NCBI GenBank assembly: GCA_964017155.1 | Contig: OZ024854.1 | Location: 52,319,096 to 52,383,095, forward strand | Length of the DNA: 64,000 bases | Source: Oasisia sp. SBJ-2009 | Lineage: Eukaryota > Annelida > Polychaeta > Sabellida > Siboglinidae | Direction of reading: 5' to 3' | In this document: one piece after another, positions 23,049-34,460 of the stretch | Layout of the letters: the number at the start of each line of letters is the position of its first letter | How positions within the stretch are numbered: the stretch's first letter is position 1 | Translations under genes and position numbers: made by a program | The notes under the pieces: model-generated | The model's database searches: none | The model's input: the letters and a program-made list of their open reading frames with translations, nothing else | What the model was told of the DNA's origin: nothing

Positions 23049-23140
23049 TAGATTTGCGAGACAGCCGCCAAGCGTGAGAATATGGGCGATAATATGGGTT
23101 ATGTATAAACAAGCTGCGTTTTCCCTGGTATAATTAATGA
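23049..23140 (-). other. Inferred 5' untranslated exon of RPP25-like gene
   Basis: The minus strand reads AAATCTA then GTAAGTG at 23049/23048, a strong donor. Splicing its final A to TGGAGCAC at 21594 creates ATG GAG CAC TAT, giving MEHYEKG, comparable in position to the N-terminus of RPP25 proteins. No ATG precedes in frame in the first exon itself. The 5' limit is not visible. Confidence 0.45.
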
Positions 23141-23149
23141 TGCGTGATT

Positions 23150-24100
23150 CCACACGGTTCTGAACTCTTCACATATTAAATGAAATATACAATTTGTATT
23201 ATAATGTTAATACATTAAACGTAGCTTACTAGAAACGCACTAATACAATATCTAAACGTAAAAATTATTACGGTGATTTTATTTTCCCTATCGGATAGTA
23301 CGGCGGACCACATTCACAAAGATGCCACCGATCGGTACGCTCCATGTTTACAAGCTTTGTTGTTGTTTGCGCGTCCGATCGTAAATATTGGAGACTTTTA
23401 TTATTGTGTTGTACTAACAATTCTAAATGTAATACCGAATGGTATTACTTGTATTTATTAAATCCTAGAAATAATTTAAAATGTTAGGCCTTACTTAATT
23501 AACTTTACGTCGAATACTACGAGTATTCGCTCAGTCAAAAACAGAAGTCCCACATAATAATATATAGTCATAGACTCTGTCGATGTATGTTTGATGTAAT
23601 GACTTGCCTAAGAGTACATGCATATGTTCATAGGGCACTAATTCCCGTTATTGAATACCGAAACGGTCACCTGGCAGGTGAGGAATTCTGAGGCTCCAGC
23701 CGTCTTTTGATGTTCTTTGATCTATAGCTACTGTGAAAGGGCATATATATATATGTAGCGTTTACGGGATGAACCCCGCCACCAATCGTTATACATAACA
23801 TTATACATACAATCGACATGCACCATCATAAACGTAGTAAATCTATTTTGAATTGTTTTGCCGGTCCCTAACAACGTTGAGTTATAGACGCCAGTAATCC
23901 AAGCGAAAATACATCGTGAGCAGCACGCTCAAATATCGCACAGTGACATCAGTCGCAACAGAAAATGATCTTAGAGTGAGGTGGATGGGCGGGATCTTAG
24001 AGTGAGCTCTAGGTGGATGGGCAGGATTTTAGAGTGAGGTGGATAAGGTAGATGGAATTTTAGGTGGGTAGGTTAGAAGGGATTTTTGTGGGTGGATGGG
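23150..24100. other. Stretch with no recognised gene
   Basis: Upstream of the RPP25-like gene; it may contain its promoter, but no core motif is clear. From 23965 there is a short degenerate GATCTTAGAGTGAG-type repeat leading into the tetranucleotide run. Confidence 0.4.
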
Positions 24101-24109
24101 TGGGTGATT

Positions 24110-24312
24110 GGATGGATGGACGGACGGACGGACGGACGGACGGACGGACGGACGGACGGACGGACGGACGGACGGACGGACGGACGGACGGACGGACGGA
24201 CGGACGGACGGACGGACGGACGGACGGACGGACGGACGGACGGACGGACGGACGGGCGGGCGGGCGGGCGGGCGGGCGGGCGGGCGGGCGGGCGGGCGGG
24301 CGGGCGGGCGGG
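24110..24312. repeat. (GGAC)n then (GGGC)n microsatellite
   Basis: About 140 bp of GACG units change abruptly near 24254 to about 56 bp of GGGC units, flanked by TGGA/TGGG variants. Confidence 0.95.
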
Positions 24313-24458
24313 TGGGTGGGCTTTGGGCTATCCATGTTAACCACCACACCATGCGCAATAAACGTAGTTTGATAGTGAGGATGGATGTCTTGGAGCCATA
24401 CCCCTTTATGGGGTCTATTTTACACAACACCCTATTCGTATATTCCTACCTACTGTTC

Positions 24459-24832
24459 CAGATGGAAAGTCAAAGGTAAACCGATGTTAAGCGATGATCC
24501 GGTCTGCTAAATGATCGTGTAACGCCTTACAAAAGCTTTCCGTGTTTAGTTGCCTCGCCGCCTGTTCACACAACTGTTTTTTGCTAGCTCGTCAATCGTC
24601 TGTCGTCCCATATCTAATTCTTTTTCAGGTGGATTGTCTAAAGCTAAACTGACGCGAAACTAAATAAGTACTGCTAAACTGTACTACTAAAAAGTTCGTG
24701 TAACTTCCTGCAAACGGTCTTCGTGGTTGACTCGACTCGACTCTGTCTATACAACTTTTAATTGTTTGCTGGCTGGTCAACCGGAAGTCACCCAGCAAGT
24801 TCTGTTCCAGAGAGAAAGTCAAACTTGCCATC
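24459..24832. repeat. Degenerate direct repeat (about 340 bp apart), likely Penelope-like flank
   Basis: CTGTTCCAGATGGAAAGTCA at 24459 recurs as CTGTTCCAGAGAGAAAGTCA at 24800. Between them, related blocks (CGTGTAAC...TACAAA/TGCAAA...CGTG) appear twice. It directly adjoins the palindrome and ribozyme motif at 24827-24965, so it may be part of the same element. Confidence 0.35.
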
Positions 24833-24953
24833 GGCGGCCTTCTTCAGGAACTGAATGTTCAGTGGTCACTGCTCGCTAGATGGCGTGGCGAGCAGACTGT
24901 CTAGCGAGCAGTGACCACTGAACATTCAGTTCCTGAAGAAGGCCGCCGATGGC
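24827..24953. repeat. Perfect palindrome, 54-bp arms, 19-bp spacer
   Basis: 24827-24880 is the exact reverse complement of 24900-24953, with 24881-24899 between them. The right arm runs into a hammerhead-like motif, the left arm holds only part of it. Inverted terminal fragments of this kind are common in Penelope-like elements. Confidence 0.9.
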
Positions 24954-24974
24954 GGTTGAAACGTCGAAGTGAGT
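24924..24974 (+). ncRNA. Hammerhead ribozyme motif (type I, Penelope-like element)
   Basis: The core is present in order: CTGAAGA at 24933-24939, a stem II hairpin 24941-24957 (GGCCGCC, GAT loop, GGCGGTT), GAAAC at 24958-24962 and the cleavage triplet GTC at 24963-24965. Stem I pairs 24924-24932 with 24966-24974 with one G-G mismatch and one wobble. Stem III is almost absent, as described for the hammerheads of Penelope-like elements, which act as dimers. One unpaired A (24940) precedes stem II. This is probably a terminal fragment of a Penelope-like retroelement; no reverse transcriptase was found nearby. Confidence 0.65.
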
Positions 24975-25014
24975 AGAAATTATTAGTTGTGTAATAAGAA
25001 ATTGTACTTGAATG

Positions 25015-26305
25015 ATATAATAATAATAATAATAATACAGTTTTTATATAGCGCTAATTCCCGCATGGCGGATCGATGCGCTGCACAAGAAAAATACTAA
25101 AATTAATGTATATTAATAAATAAAAATGTAAATTATATAAATTAATATAAATCATACTAACTCGCAAATCTTTGTATGTAAATTATATAAATAAATTATA
25201 TTAAACACTGCTTTTAAGATGTATAGTACTAAAAACATGGTATGCAAATTATATATATTAATATAAAATTAAAACCCTTTCTAAAACTCTGTACGTAAAC
25301 ATACATATAAATCTATAAATTAATCTAAAACATAAACACTAATTAAAATATTATTACACTAAAAAGAAATTATAATGCAATGTCCGTCATTTAAAAACAA
25401 TTAAAATTAATTGAAATGTCTACTAAAAAGATATGTCTTTAAATACTTTCTAAATATGGGTAATGTCCCGGATGCACGAATGTTCACAGGTAGTTCATTC
25501 CACAGTCGAGGTGCTGCTGCGCCAAATGCCGAATCACCAACACACTTCTTTGTCATGCCTTGGTGCAGTGTTGGCGCATAGTTCTGGCGTAGGCGTCCGT
25601 CACGCTTTCGTGGTTTAACAAGTTCTGCCAGATAAGACGGCGCCAATCCATTCATGCATTTAAAAGTCATTACCAACATGTTGAAGGCGATTCGGCTCTC
25701 AACTGGCAGCCAATGCAGCTCCTTCAACACTGGTGTGATGTGGTCATGTTTATTGGTGCGTGTTATTAGCCTGGCTGCATTGTTCTGGACACGCTGTAGC
25801 CGAGCTGTCTGTGTTAACGGGATGTTATGCAACAGTGATCGAGTTGCAGTAGTCGAGTCGAGATGTGACGAGTGCATTGACTGCACTTTTCGCGGCTTCT
25901 GTTGTTAGATAGTGCCGTATTGATGACAGTCTGTATAGATGGTAGTTACATGCGGCGCACACAGCAGTCACATGATCTGTCATCGTCAGATGTTGATCCA
26001 TGTGCACTCCCAGATTCCTTATGCTGTGTGATGGTGAAACCGTATCATCGCCAATTGTCAAGGAGCAACCTCCGTACACCTTGAGATGATGTTTTGAAGT
26101 AAAGATCATCATCTTAGTTTTTTCATCGTTTAATTTCAGCATGTGCACCGCCATCCATCGTCTGACTTCCACAATACAGTCGGTGAGTCGCCTCGCAGTT
26201 TCCACTTGATCGCCGGGTTTAGCGGGATTGTACGACGCATATAATTGAATGTCGTCGGCATATTTATGATATTTTATGCCATGTGTGTCACACTTCCAAC
26301 TTGAT
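25015..26305 (-). mobile_element. 5'-truncated L2/CR1-like LINE
   Basis: On the minus strand it starts at about 26305 in the RT, with KYADDIQLYASY (catalytic YADD) at about 26265-26230, and runs through the thumb and C-terminal region to a stop at 25407. It then has a 370-bp AT-rich 3' part ending GCGCTATATAAAAACTG and a (TTA)n tail at 25016-25036. Truncation before the RT palm is typical of incomplete target-primed reverse transcription. Confidence 0.85.
25407..26265 (-). pseudogene. LINE reverse transcriptase C-terminal remnant
   Basis: Two overlapping minus-strand frames (26205-25825 and 25886-25407) make up one broken RT end. Motifs are MLKLNDEKTKMMIF, IRNLGVHMDQHLTM, LVTSRLDYCNS, then RLQRVQNNAARLITRT, HITPVLKELHWLPV and AAPRLWNELPVNIR. 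The frame shifts near 25850. It lacks the N-terminal endonuclease and most of the RT, so it cannot be active. Confidence 0.9.
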
Positions 26306-27000
26306 GAACATTTTCACGAAATCATGTTGAAGTTTTTTTCTGTATCACGTCTCAATAATAATGTCATAATTATTGGACTTGATTTTAACCACGAATCCTA
26401 ATCTGTTTAGAAATATCTCTGCTGTCACTGGAAGTAATTATTGTGCTGTTATGCAGTTTTAGCATTATTCGTCGGCTAGCAGGGTGGCTCATTAAAGGTT
26501 AGCGGCATACGCCATATCTCAATAAGAGTCTCCTTGATCATACATATATAATAACACATATTAGATGTTGGCCTAACTATTCAAAACAACTTTATGATCG
26601 AATAAATATTTCTGATTCAAAGACCACTTACAAAAGAGTTTCAGGTTAAGCGTTAGAACTTAAATGTAATTGAATATAATATGTTCAAACAATTACGCTT
26701 ATAGTACATCACATTTGCAACGATATACATATGCCTCCATTCCAGAGTTTTCATCTACTTGTGTTCTTCCTAAGCTTTGAAAACGTTTGCCGCTCATTGG
26801 CTATACTCACTGTAACTAACATTATACATAAACAGTCAATATTCTTGCATAATTATAATATGTAAATTACACTAATGTAAAGATAAAACTGTCAATTTAT
26901 TATTATCGTTACTATTATTCATTATTCACACATTACGAATTACAGTCACACTCTTAGTAGACAACAGTATTAGTTCTTGTGTTCTTGTGTTCTTGTGTTC
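26306..27000. other. Stretch with no recognised gene
   Basis: AT-rich sequence with no supported open frame or repeat. Confidence 0.4.
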
Positions 27001-27032
27001 GTTCGATCGATCGTCGCTCTCTCGATCGTTCG

Positions 27033-27036
27033 TATG

Positions 27037-27084
<48 letters not shown>

Positions 27085-27090
27085 TGTGTG
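27033..27090. repeat. (GTGC)n microsatellite
   Basis: About 13 GTGC/GCGT units, preceded by GTTCTTGT repeats and GATCGATCGTCG. Confidence 0.9.
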
Positions 27091-27654
27091 CATCCGGTTG
27101 TTCGTCCGACTAGTGTTGGCTGATGATCAATAACTGACTGCCTGATTTATAGACTGAAAAATCGCAGTTGGAATGGGGATGCATATATAAGACTACCCTT
27201 CTCAGTCCTACTATTTGGCAAAGGAAGGTGTCACCATTCAAATAGAATACCCTAAGTGAATGTCATAGGCGATAACCACCCAGCTGGATGCACAAATGCC
27301 TGATCCAGGGATCGGCGGATTATGCGTCGGTCAGCAGAACGTGACGTCGTGGTTAGCAAAAACAACACTGGGGTGCGTACCCTACAACATAACTATTGGC
27401 TTCCTTGTTCACTAGCAATCTGACGTTCAGTCTGTATGGCAATCTTGCTACTCGCAACAGTTTTATCGCGCGATCTCGCGGTGTAGATTTATGTAAGTAT
27501 TTCGCAAAAATATCCCCTTTTTAACCATTCATTTGCACAAGTGAAACCTAGAAAGTGTTACAGATTTTGAATATCGGTATACTATGTAAATGTTTCTTCA
27601 TATTTTGAAACATCGGCATGCTTTTATTCATGTGTTCGACTCGCGGGCTAGCCA

Positions 27655-27745
<91 letters not shown>

Positions 27746-27752
27746 TAGAGAG

Positions 27753-27796
<44 letters not shown>
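27655..27796. repeat. (AT)n followed by (GA)n
   Basis: A TA run (27655-27727) is directly followed by a GA run (27728-27796). Confidence 0.95.
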
Positions 27797-27798
<2 letters not shown>

Positions 27799-28301
27799 AC
27801 ATGGCGAGATTCCGCGCGATTGGAGTTGGCTGGAAACAGGCAACAAGAATGAAATTGATATGACTGATTGTTCTGGTTTGGTGACGCCTTGACTGTAAGG
27901 TAAATATAACACAGTAAAGTGATTGTGGAAATGTTGCAAGCAATTGTCTGCTTTGAGAGAAGCTGTACACATATCAACATATAGTGCAATAGCAATAACA
28001 AACATGCCAAGTCTTACTGTGCGACAGTGTTCTAACCACCACTGTTTTAGACTGGACTGCAGTCTGCACAGCATTTTCGAGAAGCTCTCACAGCAAAGCT
28101 ATAGACAGACAACATAGATAAACAGACCACTTTCTCTTGTAGGTAACATTAGTTAGCCGAGAGGTTAACATGTCTTCTTCTTTTATCTCGTGTTTCATCG
28201 TCGCATGCACCAAACACATTTACCAAACACACTGCCTGTGAACGCCTGGTTAAGTATAGGCCTAATGCAACAGTAAATAGTAGACTATACAGTGAAACAG
28301 A

Positions 28302-28519
<218 letters not shown>

Positions 28520-28955
28520 TATAATGTTTACAAGTGTTGATGCAGATACTGATTAATTAAGTTGTAGACTCTATTAAAATTATTAATTATAACTGCTGAT
28601 CACCAATATTGTGCTCAATATTTTGAAATATGTAACTTGAAATATGTTATTTGTTCTTCGTTTAATTTTTAAATCAGTAGTATTCATCTAATTTATGATT
28701 TTATTAACTTCATATACCATTAGACGCACAACGATATACATGTATAATTATATGTATGTAGATTACAGTTGTGAGTCAAATACAACAGTAAACAAGACGA
28801 TATAAAAGTATGAGAAAGCATACATTCAGAATCATAATTTTATATCAAGTCGATATAAATGAACTAATTATGGATTTTATCCATTGTGCGTTTGTCCGTT
28901 GGTTAGAGCACTTGCTGCCGTTTCGAAAGTTGAGCAATTGATCCCTTCTACGTGC

Positions 28956-29375
28956 ATGGCGTCTGTCTGTTGTCCCTTCTACGTGCATGACCTCTGTCAT
29001 TGGTCCCTTCTACGTGCATGACCTCTGTCATTGATCCCTTCTACGTGCATGGCGTCTGTCTGTTGTCCCTTCTACGTGCATGACCTCTGTCATTGATCCA
29101 TTGTACGTGCATGACCTATGTCATTGGTCCTTTCTACGTGCACAACCTTTGACATTGGTCCCTTCTACGTGCATGACCTCTGTCATTGGTCCCTTCTACG
29201 TGCATAACCTCTGTCATTGTTCCCTTCTACGAGCATGACCTTTGTCATCGGTCCCTTCTACGTGCATGACCTATGTCATTGGACTCTTCTACGTGCATGA
29301 CCTCTGTCATTGGACCATTCTACGTGCATGACCTATGTCATTGGACCCTTCAACGTGCATGACCTCTGTCAGTCT
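28956..29375. repeat. 31-bp minisatellite, about 13 units
   Basis: Units built of CCCTTCTACGTGCATGACC and TCTGTCATTGGT, with a second type (GGCGTCTGTCTGTTGT) at the start of the array. Confidence 0.9.
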
Positions 29376-29492
29376 TAAAAGCGTGACCTGATATTTACAC
29401 TAGTTATGACCACATAAATTGTACACATATCTGTTTATAATTATATCTACGTCCTTATATTATGGTATGACTAGACTGCATCGTCTGCCGAG

Positions 29493-30211
29493 AGACTACA
29501 GGCGGTACGTCGAGCTAGGAGACTGGTTCGAGAGACTACAGACGGTACGTCGAACTATGAGACTGGTTCGAGAGACTACAGACGGTACGTCGAGCTAGGA
29601 GACTGGTTCGAGAGACTACAGACGGTACGTCGAACTATGAGACTGGTTCGAGAGACTACAGACGGTACGTCGAGCTAGGAGACTGGTTCGAGAGACTACA
29701 GACGGTACGTCGAGCTAGGAGACTGGTTCGAGAGACTACAGACGGTACGTCGAACTATGAGACTGGTTCGAGAGACTACAGGCGGTACGTCGAACTATGA
29801 GACTGGTTCGAGAGACTACAGACGGTACGTCGAACTATGAGACTGGTTCGAGAGACTACAGGCGGTACGTCGAACTATGAGACTGGATCGAGAGACTACA
29901 GGCGGTACGTCGAACTATGAGACTGGTTCGAGAGACTACAGACGGTACCTCGAGCTAGGAGACTGGATCGAGAGACTACAGACGGTACGTCGAACTATGA
30001 GACTGGTTCGAGAGACTACAGACGGTACGTCGAGCTATGAGACTGGTTCGAGAGACTACAGACGGTACGTCGAGCTAGGAGACTGGTTCGAGAAGCTACA
30101 GACGGTACGTCGAGCTAGGAGACTGGTTCGAGAGACTACAGACGGTACGTCGAGCTAGGAGACTGGTTCGAGAGGCTACAGACGGTACGTCGAGCTAGGA
30201 GACTGGTTCGA
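29493..30211. repeat. 40-bp minisatellite abutting LRR-Ig stop codon
   Basis: About 18 units of exactly 40 bp, containing GAGACTGGTTCGAGAGACTA and GACGGTACGTCGA plus ACTAT or GCTAG. The array ends within a few bases of the stop codon of the minus-strand LRR-Ig gene at 30218, so its 3' UTR should be made of these repeats. The plus-strand open frame here is a repeat artefact. Confidence 0.95.
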
Positions 30212-30217
30212 GGGAAG

Positions 30218-31852
30218 CTAGTGGTAGCGAAAGAGGTAGCCGAGGAGAGCGACGAGGATGGCCGTGAGGAGAAGCCCCAGCGGCGTGTCCAGTATCTTCA
30301 CGTTTCGAGACTTGGGCATCTGCGACTTGTCGTCTCTTGTTTTCGCGCCTGGTCGCTGTGTGGCGCTAGTGTCGACGTCGACGTGGTCTTCTCCGACGGC
30401 ATTGCCGGCGACGCATGTGTAGTTGCCGTGTTTCCCAACGCCCACCTCTCCCTGTGTTATGACGCTTCCATGGCGCGGTCTAGTTACGGAAATGGATTTG
30501 TTTCCAGCTTCTAGCCAAGTCACCGTCGGTGCGGGATCTCCCTCGGCCGTGCAGATCAGTCTCCGGCCGGCTTCGTCGTAGGTCGCATTCAGGATGTGGG
30601 ACTTACGACAAAGGAGCTCCCCGGGCAGGATTTCACTGAAGTTGCGCGTCTCTGGTGTATGACAGCGTAGCTTTTCCGCTTCCGGTACGGCGTCGCGGTG
30701 TCTGTCGGTCCAGACGGCAAACCACCGCCACTCGCAGTTACAGTGGAGCGGATTGTCGTGTAGCGTGACAATACGTAATCGCGAGAACAGTGGTTCGACG
30801 GTTTCTGGCAGCGTCGTGATGTCATTTCCGCTCAGAAGCAGCACCTCCAGGTTCGGAAGTACGTCGTCGAAATCTCCCTCGAATTCGTCGATCCGATTGC
30901 CGGACAGGTCAAGGGTCACTAAATTATTGTTGTTAGTGAAGTCAGATGCCCGGAACGAAGTGAGACGATTTCCGCTCAGATTCAGAGTTTCGATGTTTTT
31001 AAGGTCGGACAGATCGCTCCGTTTCAAATGCGTAATTCGGGTATTGTTAAGCGCTAACGTTCTCGTATTCTTCAAATCTACGAAGTCTTCCATGTCCAGC
31101 TCTTTCAGGGGGTTTCCATCCAACCGGATGTGTTGTACCGAGAGACGCTCCAAGAAATCCACGTCCACGATCCCGTTCTCGCTGAAGGTCACCGCGTTCA
31201 AGGTCATTCCATCGAATACGTCATCGGCCACATTGAGCGGCTGCAGATTGCGCGTCACGTGCACCTCCTGCAGAGTTTCACGCATTGTCCGGAAGGTGGA
31301 GCTGCATATCGACGAGAGGTTGCATCGGTTTAAAATAAGGTTGCGCACGCGTGCGCCCGCAAACGCCTTGCACGCCACGTGATCCAGCGTCGGGTTGTCG
31401 CCGAACACCAGCGTCTGCGCGTTCAACCCGCGCAAGGCGAAGTTGTGCAGCCGCTGAATGGGATTCCGCGACAGACCGAGGTACTCTAGCTCATCCAGGC
31501 CGGCGAACATGTCCTCATTGAGCGTCCGCAGACGGTTGTCACGCAACTCGAGACGTCGGAGCACGGCTAGCTCGCTGAAGGCTCCGTCGTGGATCGAGTC
31601 GATGCCGCACCCCGGCAGTGCGAGGTGCCGCAGGCGGCGGAGAGAGGTGAAGTTGCTGCGGTCGAGCAGCGTGAAGAGCGTCTCCCCCGGACGGCCCTCC
31701 ACGTGCAGCGCGAGCGCCGCCGTCGCCACGCCGACCGGGATGCTCAGCAGTTGGCGCGTGCGGCACGTCACCGTCCGGGTGAGGTGCTCATACGTGCAGG
31801 AACCTCGCGACCTGTCACACCAAAAGTCAACTTTGAAAACAGGCAGTTGAGA
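30218..31852 (-). CDS. Membrane LRR-Ig protein, large 3' exon
   Basis: The open exon codes for about 540 residues. In order: an LRR N-cap (FWCDRSRGSCTYEH...TVTC), about 11 leucine-rich repeats (for example LRRLELRDNRL, NIETLNLSGNRL, NLEVLLLSGNDI), an LRR C-cap with NPLHCNCEWRWFAVW and later cysteines, one Ig C2-type domain (RLICTAEGDPAPTVTWLE to HGNYTCVAGNAVG), a Ser/Thr/Lys spacer, and a C-terminal membrane helix (LLLTAILVALLGYLF) with only three residues after it. Such proteins are cell-surface receptors or adhesion molecules. The acceptor is probably at 31853 after a long pyrimidine tract; 31812 is an alternative. The signal-peptide exon is not identified. The exon is GC-rich compared with its surroundings. 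Confidence 0.88.
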   Translation of the reverse strand, partial: SQLPVFKVDFWCDRSRGSCTYEHLTRTVTCRTRQLLSIPVGVATAALALHVEGRPGETLFTLLDRSNFTSLRRLRHLALPGCGIDSIHDGAFSELAVLRRLELRDNRLRTLNEDMFAGLDELEYLGLSRNPIQRLHNFALRGLNAQTLVFGDNPTLDHVACKAFAGARVRNLILNRCNLSSICSSTFRTMRETLQEVHVTRNLQPLNVADDVFDGMTLNAVTFSENGIVDVDFLERLSVQHIRLDGNPLKELDMEDFVDLKNTRTLALNNTRITHLKRSDLSDLKNIETLNLSGNRLTSFRASDFTNNNNLVTLDLSGNRIDEFEGDFDDVLPNLEVLLLSGNDITTLPETVEPLFSRLRIVTLHDNPLHCNCEWRWFAVWTDRHRDAVPEAEKLRCHTPETRNFSEILPGELLCRKSHILNATYDEAGRRLICTAEGDPAPTVTWLEAGNKSISVTRPRHGSVITQGEVGVGKHGNYTCVAGNAVGEDHVDVDTSATQRPGAKTRDDKSQMPKSRNVKILDTPLGLLLTAILVALLGYLFRYH

Positions 31853-31927
31853 CTGGGTGGAGGGAGGACAGGGGTGAATAAGGAAAGGGAGCGGATATGC
31901 ATTTATGTGTATACATTTTCACTTATG

Positions 31928-32600
<673 letters not shown>

Positions 32601-33098
32601 CCTCCGTCACTTCCTCCCTCCCCTCCCTACCTCGCTCCCACCAACACTAACATATATATCCTTGCCCGCCTAACAAATATCAAGGCGTTTTATTTGTAAA
32701 CTTACTGACGTACACCTGAGCTACTTGCGACACCAGGTGAGGATCAGGTGTTGCATCGCGTGACAAATAAAATGTTCCACAACGTGCCGGCATGCCGAGT
32801 ACCGACACCAATATCGTTAAAGAGACAACACGTATGCTCCGGTCACATTACATGCCAGGACGATGACCTACGGCCAAAAGCTGACTTCTGTGGCAGCGTA
32901 CATCAAGCTGGGCGACACGCAAGGCACAGCTAGCTGCCTTTAAGCGACATGCTGGCGCTGACTGTATTGACGTGGACCAATCTGTGACCTCAGCATACAT
33001 TCATGAATGACTAGAGGCGACGGTACTAACAGAGGTACAACAGGGGAGGGTCCAAGTTTCCGAGAGAAAAAACCTAGAACAACATGGTGACAAGAATC

Positions 33099-33410
33099 GT
33101 GGGAGGTAAGAGAGCTGATAAGAGAAGAATTAAAGAAATGAGAGTGGAGGTTGGAGTGAAGGAAAAAGCTAAGAATAAATTGGTGAGGAGTAGGCTGACA
33201 TGGGCCGGTGATGTTGGCAGAAAGGGAGATGAATAGTTAGCAAAGAGAGCAGATGCCCAGAAAGTGGAAGGGACACGAGGCGAGGAAGACAGAACTTGCG
33301 ATGGGGGTTGCAATACAAGTGACCTAGAAAAACTGAGAGAAGAATGGAGAAAAAGAGATATAATGACCTGGAGACTGCTGATAGAGAACGTAGTGAGAAA
33401 AAAATGAGAG
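33099..33410 (+). pseudogene. LINE ORF2 C-terminal remnant
   Basis: With one stop near 33225, the plus strand reads KRADKRRIKEMRVEVGVKEK, RSRLTWAGDVGRKGDE, then LAKRADAQKVEGTRGEEDR and LEKLREEWRKRDIMTWR-LLIENVV. This is the usual end of many LINE ORF2 proteins (a TWAGHV-type block, then RRGRP and W..LIE). The upstream RT is absent. Confidence 0.6.
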
Positions 33411-33599
33411 GTAAAAAGACACTGGAAACGGAAATCATGGTCAACTCACCGCTGACGATAGAGATGCCAAGAAAAGAACAACAACGAAATGCAATTTGAC
33501 CCTAGTGTAGTAATCTGGCATCTGTTATTTTGAATCCATAGTAGCCATTAGCTACCACACACGTTGAGAATTGAACCTTTCGTTGCGTTGTCACCTCTT

Positions 33600-33828
33600 G
33601 GGCTGCAGCCAGCGACACAGGTGAAGAATTCCTAACTTGATGCTATTTGAATGATGAGAAATTTCTTTCCGAAAGGGTCGGACTGGGAAGGAGATTCTTA
33701 CACAGGCATCATTATTCCCTCTATACTTTGCAACTCTATCAATCAGGCAGCCAGTTATTGGTCCTCCGTTCCCCATCATCTTAGTTGTCAGGGATTGGGG
33801 GCCATAGCCCCCGCTGGCTATGCCACTG
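33600..33828 (-). mobile_element. hAT-type transposon end
   Basis: The complement of 33812-33828 reads CAGTGGCATAGCCAGC followed by GGGGGC, the common terminal sequence of many invertebrate hAT elements (CAGTGGCGTAGCCAG). The element would extend leftwards. The other end was not found. Confidence 0.4.
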
Positions 33829-34021
33829 TGATCAATGGGACTACACGACCGGGTAGTGTATGGCGTGCAGGCGTCGAACTAGGGTCTACCGACGCAGACG
33901 TTGCAATAGAGCCCGTAAGTGTGTCACGATAAATGGCGTGACTCCGCGCGATTGGAGCTCATTGGGGTCTAAGCGATACAATTGGGGACTGGACACAAGA
34001 ATAATACACAATAAAATAGTT

Positions 34022-34460
34022 TACGGGATTTGCATTTTACATTGCTGTACATTGTGGTTTCGATAAGCACTTATATCTGACAAGTTGTCTAAATTCGCAT
34101 AATCATAACACATGTGTACGTTTGCCCCAAACAGGTTGTACTACGCGAAAAATGGCATTTTTCATTATTAGTCAAGATCGCCAAACGCAAGTACTTGCCG
34201 CTATTGCCATGGCAACCACCATTATAATCGATTAAAATTCATGATTTCCGTGATCATTGTCACCGGCAAAGTGTTCCACTGCTTCTGCTTGTAATAATCC
34301 TTCGGACAGCATAAGTGAAATAGTTAGACTGGAACCGTTCGATTATTACAACCAAAAACAAAACGAAGTCCTATACGTTAACATGGAGAATATGGACCTC
34401 CTACCCCTAACTGCCCCCAGCCTCGTATCCGCGCGCGAGACTGACACGCCCTATAGCATG
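34022..34460 (+). repeat. Dispersed repeat A, copy 2
   Basis: Matches 6046-6742 without the middle block of that copy. No coding potential. Unidentified transposon family. Confidence 0.7.

Noticed and set aside
30753..31382. Plus-strand frame of 209 codons opposite the LRR-Ig exon
   Set aside because: Antisense shadow of the LRR coding region.
33651..33932. Plus-strand open frame of 93 codons
   Set aside because: It overlaps a hAT-type terminus (IAPAGYATV is the translated inverted end), so it is transposon sequence and not a gene.
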